DNA of 64,000 nt from Enterobacter wuhouensis. GTDB taxonomy: Bacteria > Pseudomonadota > Gammaproteobacteria > Enterobacterales > Enterobacteriaceae. The notes beneath the pieces were generated by a model that was not told the DNA's origin, did no database searches, and worked only from the letters and a program-made list of their open reading frames with translations. Location of the stretch: contig NZ_SJOO01000001.1 of the NCBI RefSeq assembly GCF_004331265.1, forward strand, positions 682,001 through 746,000, read 5' to 3'. The position numbers and the translations under genes are program-made. Shown here piece by piece: positions 36,401-48,400 of this stretch (the first letter of the stretch is position 1; every line of letters starts with the position of its first letter).

Positions 36401-39400
36401 GCGTCACGGTCACCGTCTGGCCGACTTCCGCCGTGGTGGTGCCGGAAATGTCCACGCCCGCAGCCGCTTCGCTGCCGTTAATCACGTTGTCGCCTGCAAC
36501 CGTATCAATGCTCACGCCTGGCGCGGTCGCATCCACGCTGTACTCGCGGCCCGCCGAGGCGCTGTTGCCGTTCACGTTGGTGACGCTCACCTGCACGCTG
36601 GCGTCGCCGTCTCTAAGACCGGTGAGATCGGCAGACGGCACGGTGGCCGTCCAGCTACCGTCGGCGTCCACTTTCGCGGTGTAGGACTTGCCGCCAAAGG
36701 TGATGGTGACGGTCTGGTTCTCCTCCACGTTGGACGTGCTGCCGGACAGCACCAGATCCGCGCCTTTTTCCGCCGCGTTAATCACGTCGTCGGTGGCGAT
36801 GGAATTGATGCTGACGGCCACCGCCGCCAGATCGACGGTGACATCGTGGCTAATGGTGACCGGATTGCCCGCGGTGCTCTGGCCTGCCACGGTGACGGTC
36901 ACCGTGCCTGCTGCCAGGGCCCCGACGTCTGCCGCCGGGATAGCCGCGCTCCAGGTGCCGTTAGCCAGCACGGAAGCGGCATAGGTTTTACCATTAACGG
37001 TGACCGTCAGCGTCGTGCCGGTCGCCAGCCCGTCGCTGGAGCCGGTGATAATCAGGTTTTGAGTATGTTCAATGCTGTTGATCACGTCGTCGCCCGCCAC
37101 GGTATCCACGCGCAGGCCCGGCAGGCTGGCGTCGATAGTGATCTCGCGCTCGCCCGTTCCCGTGTTGCCGTGGCCGTTGGTGACGGTCGCCGACACGGTC
37201 AAATCGCCGTTGCCCAGCGCCGTAAGGACGGATTCCGGCACGTTGACGGACCAGGTGAGATCGTTCTGCACCGTTGCGGTGTAGCTGTTGCCGCCAAGGG
37301 TGACGGTAACGGTATTGCCCGCTTCCGCGTTCGCTACTTTGCCGCTGAGGGTCTGGCCTGCGGCCACTTCCGCCGCGTTGATGACGTTATCACCTGCGAC
37401 AGTATTGATGGTCACGGTCGGCAGCGCGGTGTCCACCTGCAGGTTCGCGGTGTTGCTGATGCTGTTGCCTACGCCGTTTGTGGCGGCGGCGCTCAGGGTG
37501 TAGTTGGCTTCGCCGAGGCCCGCCAGATCCGCCGCCGGAACGGTGAGGCTCCAGCTTCCGTCTGCCGCGGTTGTCCCCGTGTACTGTTTACCGTTCAGCG
37601 TCACGGTCACCACGGTGCCTTCCGCCAGGTTGGCGCTGGTGCCGGTAACGCTCAGATCCTGACCTTTCTCCACCGCGTTCAGGACGTTATCGCCGCTGAT
37701 GGCGTTAAAGCCCACGGACGGCAGGCCGGTATCGACGGTCACGTTATGGCTGCCGGAACCGGTATTGCCCGCCGCGTCGGTGACCGACGCCGTAACCGTC
37801 GCGGTGCCGTCCTGCAGCGCGGAAATCACGCTTGCCGGGACGCCCACGCTCCAGTTACCCGCCGCGTCCAGCACGGTGGTGTACGTCTGACCGCCGATGG
37901 TGACGGTGACCTTGTCGCCCGCAGCCGCGCCGGTGGCGGTGCCGCTGACGATCTGCGCCTGAGCGTGCTCGGTGATGTTAATCACGTCATCGCCCGCCAC
38001 GGTGTTGATGGTGACCGCAGGCACGGTCACGTCCACCGTCAGAGTGCGATCGACCGACGCCGGGTTGCCCGCCTTGTCGCTGACGCTCGCGGTCACGGTG
38101 ACGCTTCCGTCGGTTAATCCTGCCAGGTCAGCCGCCGGTACGTTCAGCGTCCAGCTGCCGTTCGCGCCTGCGGTTGTGGTGTAGTCTTTGCCGTTCAGCG
38201 TCACGGTCACGGTCTGGCCCGCTTCGGCGGTGGTGGTGCCGGACACGGTCAGATCGCTCTTCGCTTCTGCGGCGTTCAGAATGTCGTCGGCCGCCAGAGT
38301 GTTAACGGTCACGGACGGCGCGGTAGCATCCACGCTGTACTCGCGGCCCGCCGAGGCGCTGTTGCCGTTCACGTTGCTGACGCTCACCTGCACGCTGGCG
38401 TCGCCGTCCTTCAGGCCCGCCAGATCCGCCGACGGTACGGTGTAGGTCCAGCGACCGTCGTCACCCACGGTGGTGGTGTAGATTTTGCCGTTCAGGCTCA
38501 GCGTCACGGTCTGTCCGGCCTCCACGTTGGTGGTCGCACCGGACAGCACCAGATCCGCCCCCTTCTCCGCCGCGTTAATCACGTCGTCGGTGGCGATGGC
38601 GTTGATGCTGATGGCAACGCTCGCCAGATCCACCGTCACATCGTGGCTGATGGTAATCGGGTTACCCGCTGTACTGTCGCCGGTAACGCTGATTTTCACG
38701 GTGCCTTCCGGCCACGCGCTGACGTCGGTGGACGGGATCGCCGCGCTCCAGGTGCCGTCCGCCAGCACCGTGGCCGCGTAGTCTTTACCGTTGACGGTGA
38801 CGGTCAGCGCCGTGCCCGGCGCCAGCCCGTCGCTGGAGCCGTTAACGATCAGGTTCTGATTGTGCTCGATGCTGTTCACCACGTCGTCGCCCGCCACGGT
38901 ATCCACGCGCAGGCCCGGCAGGTTGGCATCGATAGCGATCTCGCGCTCGCCGCTGCCGGTGTTGCCGTGGCCGTTGGTGACGGTCGCCGTCACGCTCAGG
39001 CTGCCGTTGCCCAGCGCGGTCAGCACGTCAGACGGCACGTTCACGGACCAAGTGAGATCGTTCTGCACCGTCGCGGTGTAGGTGTTGCCGCCGATGGTGA
39101 CGGTAACGGTATTGCCCGCTTCCGCGTTCGCCACGGTACCGCTCAGGGTCTGGCCTGCCGCCACTTCTGCCGCGTTGATGACGTTGTCGCCCGCCACGGT
39201 GTTGATGGTGACGGTCGGCAGCGCGGTGTCCACCAGCAGGTTCGCGGTGTTGCTCACGCTGTTGCCCACGCCGTTGGTGGCGGTCGCGTTCAGGGTGTAA
39301 TTGGCCTGACCGAGACCGGCCAGATCCGCCGCCGGAACCGTCAGGCTCCAGGTACCGTCCGCCGCGGTCGTGGCCGTGTAGTTTTTACCGTTCAGGGTCA

Positions 39401-42400
39401 CGGTCACCAGGGTGCCTTCCGCCAGGTTGGCGCTGGTGCCGTTGACGTTCAGATCCTGTCCTTTCTCCACCGCGTTCAGGACGTTGTCATCGCTGATGGC
39501 GTTAAAGTTGACCGACAGCAGGCCGGTATCGACGGTCACGCTGTGGGTGCCGCTGCCGGTGTTGCCCGCCGCGTCGGTGACGGACGCCGTCACGGTCACG
39601 GTGCCGTCGCTGAGGCCGGAAATCACGTTCGCCGGTACGCCCACGCTCCAGTTACCCGCCGCGTCCAGCACGGTGGTGTAAGTCTGGCCGCCAATCGTGA
39701 CGGTGACCTTGTCGCCCGCAGCCGCGCCGGTGGCGGAGCCGCTGACGATCTGCGCCTGACTGTGTTCAGCCACGTTAATCACGTCATCGCCCGCCACGGT
39801 GTTGATGGTCACCGCAGGAACGGTCACATCCACCGCCAGATTGTGGTCAACGGACGCCGGGTTGCCCGCCTTGTCGCTGACGCTCGCGGTTACGGTGACG
39901 CTGCCGTCGGTTAATCCTGCCAGGTCAGCCGCCGGTACGTTCAGCGTCCAGCTGCCGTCCGCGCTGACCGTCGCGGTATAGTCTTTGCCGTTCAGCGATA
40001 CCGTGACCGTCTGGCCCGCCTCGGCGGTGCTGGTGCCGGAAATCGCCAGGTCAGACTGCGCTTCCGTGGCGTTGAGGATGTCGTCTGTTGCAATCGTATT
40101 GATGGTCACGGACGGCGCGGTGGCATCCACGCTGTACTCGCGGCCCGCAGAGGCGCTGTTGCCGTTCACGTTGCTGACGCTCACCTGCACGCTGGCGTCG
40201 CCGTCCTTCAGGCCAGCCAGATCCGCCGACGGTACCGTGGCGGTCCATTTGCCCTCCGCGTCCACCGTGGCGGTGTAGCTCTTGCCGCCAAAAGTGATGG
40301 AGACGGTCTGGTTTTCCTCCACGTTCAAGGTGGTGCCGGAGAGCACCAGATCCGCGCCCTTCTCGGCGGCGTTAATCACGTCATCGGTGGCGATGGCGTC
40401 AATGCTGATGGCAACGCTCGCCAGATCCACCGTCACATCGTGGCTGATGGAAACCGGGTTGCCGACGCTGCTCTGGCCCGCAACGCTTACGGTAACGGTG
40501 CCTGCGCCCAGCGCGCCCACGTCCGCCGCCGGGATCGCCGCGCTCCAGGTGCCGTCCGCCAGCACGGTGGCCGGATAGGTTTTGCCGTTGACGGTCACGG
40601 TCAGCGCCGCGCCCGCCGCCAGCCCGTCGCTGGTACCGGTGATAATCAGGTTCTGTCCGTGTTCGATGCTGTTGATCACGTCATCGCCCGCCACCGTGTC
40701 GACGCGCAGCCCCGGCAGGTTAGCGTCTATAACGATTTCGCGCTCGCCCGTTCCGCTATTACCCACGCCGTTGGTCACGCTGGCTGACACGGTCAAATCA
40801 CCGTTGCCCAGCGCCGTCAGGTCGGATTCCGGCACGTTAACGGACCAGGTCAGATCGTCCTGTACCGTGGCGGTATAGGTGTTGCCGCCAATCTTCACGG
40901 TCACGGTGTTGCCCGCTTCGGCATTCACCACCTTACCGCTGATGGTCTGGCCGGTAGCCAGCTCGGAGGCGTTGATCGCATCGTCACCCGCGACGGTGTT
41001 GATGATCACGCCGGGCAGCACGGATTCGACGTTCACGGTATGCGACGCGCTGGTGCTGTTGCCGACGCTGTCCGTTGCGGAGGCGGTGACGGTGTAAAGC
41101 GCTTCGCCCAGCTGGCCCACCTCGCTCGCCGGAACGGTGGTGGTCCACAGGCCGCTGTCATTCACGGTAGCGCTGTAGGCTTTGCCGTTGAGCATCACGG
41201 TTACCACCGCGCCCGCTTCCAGCCCGGAAGCCGAGCCTGCGATGGTCAGATCCTGCGTTTTCTCGGTGCTGTTGATCACGTCGTCACCGGAAACGGTGTC
41301 GATGGTCAGCGCGGGTGCGGTCAGGTTGACTTCAACATCGCGCGTGGCGCTGTTGCTGTTTCCGGCCTTATCGGTCAGCGCCGCGGTGATGGTGTAATCC
41401 CCGGCGGTCAGTGCACCGACGTCTGCGGCAGGCACGCCCACGCTCCAGTTGTCAGAGGCGTCCAGGGTCGCGGTGTAATGTTTGCTGTTAATGGTGACGG
41501 TTACCACGTCGCCCGCCGCCGCGCCGGTCACGGAACCGGTGACAATCAGCGCCTGCGCGTGCTCGGCGCTGTTGATCACGTTGTCGTCGGAAACGGTATT
41601 GATGGTCAGCTGCGGCACCGTAGTATCGACCAGCACGTCGCGGCCTGCAGAGGCCGGGTTCCCCGCCTTATCGGTGACGGCGGCGCTGAGGGTGTAGCTG
41701 CCGTCGGTAATCGCGCCCACGTCCGCAGACGGCACGGTCACGCTCCAGCCGCCGCCAGCCTGTACGGTGGTGGTGTAGTCTTTGCCGTTCAGCGTCACGG
41801 TGACGGTCTGGCCCGCTTCGGCGTTTGAGACGCCGTTAACGACCAGATCCTGCTGCGCTTCGGCGGCGTTGATGATGTTGTTATCGCTGACGATCTCGAT
41901 AGACACCGTCGGCGCGGTGGCGTCCACGCTGTACTCGCGGCCCGCCGAGGCGCTGTTGCCGTTCACGTTGGTCACGCTCACCTGCACGCTGGCGTCGCCG
42001 TCCTTCAGGCCTGCCAGATCGGCAGACGGCAAGGTGGCCGTCCAGTTACCGTCGGCATCGACCTTCGCGGTATAAGACTTGCCGCCTAAGGTGATGTAAA
42101 CGGTCTGGTTTTCTTCCACGTTGGTCGTCGCGCCCGAAAGCACCAGGTCCGCGCCCTTTTCGACGGCGTTAATGACGTCGTCCGTCGCTATGGCGTCAAT
42201 GCTGATAGCCACCGTCGCCAGATCGACCTTCACGTCGTGGCTGATGGAAACCGGGTTGCCCGCCGCGCTCTGGCCGTCCACGGTCACGGTGACCGTGCCC
42301 GCGCTCAGCGCCCCGACGTCCGCAGCCGGAATGGCCGCCGTCCAGGTGCCGTCCGCCAGCACGGTGGCCGCGTAGGTTTTGCCGTTGACGGTCACCGTTA

Positions 42401-45400
42401 ACGCCGCGCCCGTTGCCAGGCCTTCGCTGGAGCCGGTAATAATCAGGTTCTGAGCGTGCTCAATGCTGTTGATGACATCGTCGCCCGCCACGGTATCGAC
42501 GCGCAGGCCCGGCAGGTTGGCATCAATGGTGATGTCGCGCTCGCCGCTGCCGGTGTTGCCGTGGCCGTTGGTGACGCTTGCGGACACGGTGAGATCGCCG
42601 TTACCGATGGCGGTTAAGACCGTGGACGGCACGTTGACCGACCAGCTCAGATCGTCCTGAACCGTCGCGGTATAGGTATTGCCGCCGATTGAAATGGTGA
42701 CAGTGTCACCGCTAGCCGCACCGCTCACTTTGCCGCTCAGGGTCTGCCCGGCAGCCACTTCCGCTGCGTTAATCACGTCGTCGGTGGCAACCGCATTAAT
42801 GGTCACCTGCGGCAGCGCGCTGTCGACCAGCACGCTGTGGCTGGCGCTTGCGCTGTTGCCCGCCGCGTCGGTCACGCCTGCCGTAACCGCGTAGCTCGCT
42901 TCGCCCAGCGCAGAGACGTTTGCCGCCGGAACGGTAACGCTCCAGTTCCCGCTGGCATCGGCGGTGGCGGTATAGCTGATTCCGTTCAGGGTTACGGTAA
43001 TGGTGGTGCCGTCCGGCTGGTTGCTGGTGCCGGACACCTGCAGATCCTGGCCTTTCTCGGTCGCGTTGATCACGTCGTCAACCGCGAGGGTATTGATGGC
43101 AATTACCGGCGCGGTCAGGGAGACGTCAAACTCATGCGTCGCGCTGGCGCTGTTGCCTGCTTTATCGGTGAGGGTTGCGGAAATCGTCTGGTCGCCGTTT
43201 GCCAGCGCGCCCACGTCCGTCGCCGGAATGCCCACGCTCCAGCTGCCGGAGGCGTCGAGCATCGCGGTGTAGTCTTTGCCGTTAAGGGTGACGGTAATCA
43301 GGTCGCCCGCCTGCGCGCCCGTCACCTTGCCGGAGACGATCAGCGCCTGGCCGTGCTCGGCGATATTCACGACGTCGTCGCCCGCCACGATGTTGAACGA
43401 AATCTGCGGTACGGTGGTGTCGACCAGCACGGATGCACCCGCGCTGGCCGGGTTGCCCGCCTTATCGGACACGGTCGCCGTGACCGCCGCGCTGCCGTCG
43501 GTAATTCCTGCAAGATCCGCCGCCGGGACGTCCAGCGTCCAGCTGCCGTTCGCCTGCACCTGCGCGGTATACTGATTGCCGTTGAAGGTCACGGTGACCG
43601 TCTGGCCCGCTTCGGCAGTAGAGGTGCCGCTCAGGGTCAGATCCTGCGCGGCCTCTGCCGCGTTCAGCATGTTGTCGCCGCTGATAGTGTTGATGGTCAC
43701 CGTCGGCGCGGCGGTATCGACGCTGAATTCCTGCGCCGAAGACGCCGCGTTGCCGTTCACGTTAGTGACGCTGACCTGCACGCTGGCGTCACCGTCCTTC
43801 AGGCCGCTCAGATCGGCAGCCGGTACGGTCCAGGTCCAGTCGCCGTTGGCATCCACCGTGGTGGTATAGGTTTTACCCGCGACGGTGATGGTCACGGTCT
43901 GACCCGCTTCAACGTTGGAGGTGGTGCCGGACAGCACCAGGTCCTGGCCCTTTTCCGCCGCGTTGAGCACGTTATCGTCGGTCACGCTGCTGATGGTGAT
44001 GGCGACAGGCGCCAGATCGACGTCCACCACGGTGCCGATGTTCACCGGGTTGCCCGAGGCATCCTGCGCGCTTGCTTTAATATCCAGCGAGCCGTCGGCC
44101 CACTGGGACACATCGGCCGCCGGGACCGCCGCCTGCCAGGTGCCGTCCGCCAGTACCGTTGCGGAATAATCTTTACCGTTGATGGTCAGGGTCACGGTAC
44201 TGCCGGATGCCAGATCGGTGCTGGAGCCGGAGACAATCAGGTTCTGGCCGTGTTCGATGATATTGATAACGTCATCGCCCGCCACGGTATCAATGCGCAG
44301 GCCCGGCAGCTGGGCGTCGATGGTAAAGTCCATCGATGATGCGCCGGTATTGCCGTGCGCGTTGGTGACGCTTGCCGAGACGGTAAGTTCGCCGTTGCCG
44401 AGCGCGGTGAGCTGGGTCTCGCTTAACGGCAGGCTCCAGGTCAGATCGTCCTGCACGGTGGCGGTGTAACTCTGTCCGCCAAGGATAATAGTGACAGTGT
44501 CACCTGCCGCCGCGTTAGCCACCTTGCCGGTCAGGGTTTGTCCTGCCGCCACCTCCGCTGCGTTAACGATATTATCGCCCGCAAGGGTGTTGAGGGTGAC
44601 AACCGGGAGCGAACTGTCCACCAGCACATCGTGTGAGGTAGAGGCGCTGTTGCCCACGCTGTCGGTGACGCTCGCCGTCACGGTGTAATGGGCTTCGCCC
44701 AGCGCGCTGACGGCAGAGGCCGGCACGGTCACGCTCCAGTTACCGCTGGCGTCGGTGGTGGCGGTGTAGTTGATGCCGTTCAGGTTAACGGTGATGCTGG
44801 TCCCTTCCGGCTGGTTGCTGGTGCCGGAAAGCAGCAGATCTTCGCCCTTCTCGGTCGCGTTGATCACGTCGTCCGCCGCCAACGTGTTAATACCGATAAC
44901 AGGCGTTACGGTGTTCACCACCACGTCCAGCGAACTGCTGCCGGTGTTGCCGGATCGGTCGGTCACGGAGACGTCGATGGTCCAGGTGCCGTCGGTCAGA
45001 CCCTGCACGACGGACGCGGGCAGGCCGAGGCTCCAGTTGCCCGATGCATCCACCACCGTGGTGTAATCCACGCTGTTAATGGTGATGGTCACCCGGTCGC
45101 CCGCCGCCGCGCCGGTGACGGAGCCGCTGAGGATCTGCGCCTGCGAATGGGCGAGCTGGTTAACGGTGTTGGTGTCGGTAACAAATTCGTTGATGGTCAC
45201 CTGCGGCACGGTGGCATCCACCAGACCAACGCGATCGGCGCTGCTGCTGTTGCCCGCCACGTCGCTGACCGTAGCGGTCACGGTCACCGGACCATCCGTC
45301 AGGGCACCCACGTCGGCGGCCGGTACGTTCAACGCCCAGGTCCCGTCCGTCTGGACGGTGGTCTGATACGTTTTGCCGTTCAGCGTCACGGTGACCGTCT

Positions 45401-48400
45401 GTCCCGCTTCCGCAGTGCTGGTACCGCTTAAGGCTAAATCCTGCTGCGCTTCTGCCGCGTTGATGATGTTGTCGTCGGTCAGGTTATCAAGCGTAATGGC
45501 CGGAGGCTGCGTATCCACCGTGACCACGCGCGCGGCGTCCGCGCTGTTGCCGCTGACGTTGGTCACGCTGACGCTCACCTGCGCACGCCCGTCGATCAGG
45601 GTTTCCATCGCGCTGGCCGGCACGTTCAGGCTCCAGGAACCGTCCTGCTGCACCTGCGCGGTAAAGGTCTGGTCGGCGAATTTCACCACCACGGTCTGCC
45701 CTGGCTCCACGCCCTGCGTCTGGCCGGAGAGGGTTAAATCTGCGCCTTTTTCCGCCGCGTTCAGCATGTCATCGCTGGAGACGGTATCAATGGTCACCGC
45801 CACGGCGTTCAGGTCGAGTTCAATCGGGTGTTCAGCCGCAACGGTATTGCCCCAGGCATCCTCGGCGCTGACGTTGACCGTCACCTCACCCGCCGTCCAG
45901 GCCTGCAGGTCCGCCGCCGGGACGCCAATCTGCCAGCTGCCGCTGGCGTTCACCACGGCGTTATACTCAACGTTGTTAATGATGACGACGATCGGCGTAC
46001 CCGCGGCCAGGTGGGTGCTGGAGCCGGTGACGGTCAGATCGTGCTGCTGCTCGATGGCGTTGATCACGTCATCGCCGGAAATGGTATTCACTCGCAGGCC
46101 CGGCAGCGCGGCGTTGATGTTGATATCGCGTTCGCCGGTACCGGTATTGCCGTGCGCATTGGTTACGGAGGCGCTGAAGGTCAAATCGCCGTCGCCAAAC
46201 GCCTGAAGATCCGCCGATGGGATTTTCACGCTCCAGGTCAGATCGCCGCCAACCGTCGCGGTGTAGCTCTTGCCGCCTACGGTGATTGAGACGGTATCAC
46301 CCGCCGCCGCGCCCGTGACGCGTCCGCTGAGGGTTTGATCAACCGCCACTTCTGCATTATTGACCAGGTTATCGCCCGCAAAGGTGTTGATGATCACCTG
46401 CGGCAGCACGGTATCGACCAGCAGATTTGCCCCGGCGGAGCCGCTGTTACCCACGCTGTCGGTGCCGCTGACGCTGACGGTGTAAAGGGTGTTCGCCAGA
46501 TTCAGCACGTCGGAAACCGGCACCTGAACGGACCAGACGCCGTTTGCAACGGTGGCCTGATAGCTGACGTTGTTTAGCGTCACGGTGACGGCGCTGCCGT
46601 CCGGCAGGTTGCTGGTGCCGCTCAGGCTCAGGGGCTGCATCGCTTCCTGCGCATTCAGGACGTTATCCTGGCTGATGGCGTCAATCGTGAATTCCGGCGG
46701 GTTGCCGCTCAGCGTAATGCCGTGCGTCGCGCTGCCGGTGTTGCCCGCCGCGTCGGTCACGGAGACGGAAATCGCGTGGCTGCCCTCACCGAGCGCGCCG
46801 ATGACGGAGGCAGGCACGCCGACGCTCCAGCTGCCGTCCGCCTGCACCACGCCGGTATAGGTCTGGCCGCCGACGGTGACGGTCACCACATCGCCCGCCG
46901 CCGCGCCGCTTGCCTGGCCGGAAATAATCTGCGCCTGGCCCTGCTCGCTGGTATTCAGAATGTCGTCGCCCGCGACGGTGTTGATCGTCACAACGGGCGC
47001 TGCGGTATCAACCGTGAAATCGGCGGTGGTGGAAGAGCCGTTGCCCGCTTTGTCGCTGACGTTGGCCGTCAGGGAGTGCTCGCCGTTAGCCATCGCCTGA
47101 ACTTCACTGGCCGGAAGCGTGACGGACCAGGTGCCGTCGCTGCCCACGGTCGCGGTGTGGTTTTTGCCGTTCAGCGTGACCGTCACAATCTGGCCCGCTT
47201 CCGCGTCGGTTTTCCCCGTCAGCGTCAACGGCTGATTGTGTTCCGCCGCGTTGATAATGTTGTCCTGCGCGATCGTATCGACGGACAGGGTTGGCGCAGC
47301 GGTATCAACGCCGATCGTCTGGCTGCCGCTGACGGTATTGCCCGCCGCGTCTCTTCCGCTTACGTTGACCGTCCAGGTACCGTCACCCAGCGCCTGCGCG
47401 TCTGCGGCAGGCACCTTCACGCTCCACGCGCCGTTTGCCCCCACCTCTGCGGAATAGGTTTTGCCGTTCAGCGTGACGGTCAGCGCCGTACCCTGCGCCA
47501 GGTTTTTACTGGTGCCGGAGAGCGTGAAGCCCGCGGACTGTTCGCTGGCGTTGATCGCGTTATCGCCCGCCGTCGTGGCGAGCGTCACGGTGGCGTCTGC
47601 GGTCGACACGGTCACGGTGATGCTGCCCGCAGAGGTGGTTTTGCTGCCGTCGATCTGCACGACGGACCAGGTATGTTCCCCGTCAGCCTGGGTCGGGAGT
47701 TTTACCGTCCAGGTGCCGTCCTTCGCGACCATGGCGCTGGCGATGGTGCTGCCGCTGCTGTCTTTGATCTGAATGGTTGCGCCGGGCTGGCCCGTACCGC
47801 TAAAGGTTGGGGTGTTATCATCCGTGACCTCTTTTGCACTCAGCACCCCCTGCTTGTCACCCGCTTTGTCCGTCAGCAAAAATGTTGGCGTCGCGCTTTC
47901 TACTTCTTTCGTATTATCAATAACTTTAATTTTGGTTTCGCCATCACCCCCGTTAGCCAGCAGCGCGCCGATAGCGCCGCCGCCTAACGCCGCACCGGCG
48001 ATCCAGCCCCACGGCGCATCGCTTAAGACGCTTCCCTGCTCCAGGAAAGGTTCAATGCTGCTAATCGGTGCGGCCTGCGCGGTTAATTCAGTGACGGCAA
48101 CGCCTGACGCTTCCCCGGCATCGGCAAAAGAGATATGAGTCAGCTCCTGATTATCATTGAACACCAGCTCTGACTGGTTGTGCGTCTCAGGATCTTCAAC
48201 AAAATAGTTATTGCAGCGGATCACGCTGCCATCTTTCATATAAATGAGAAGGTCTTTACCCTGGCGGACATAGCGCGCCACGTCCTGAGCAGAGCCCTGG
48301 ATTTCAATCACGCTCGGGGATGAAATAGAGACCGAGAGATTGCCCTCTCCGGTTAATTTCGTTTTCTCCGCCGTTTTGCGAATAATGACATCAACAACTT

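Noticed and set aside
35949..38117. Long plus-strand frames (up to 722 residues; also 42837-44339, 46722-47987) opposite the adhesin gene
   Set aside because: They are shadows of a GC-rich repetitive gene. The frames recur with the repeat period, their products are repetitive and low in complexity, and no start signals support them.
35930..47303. Possible CRISPR or satellite-type array because of strict periodicity
   Set aside because: The period is 1797 bp, inside one continuous reading frame, and keeps the codon phase (1794 and 1797 are both multiples of three). It is a protein repeat.
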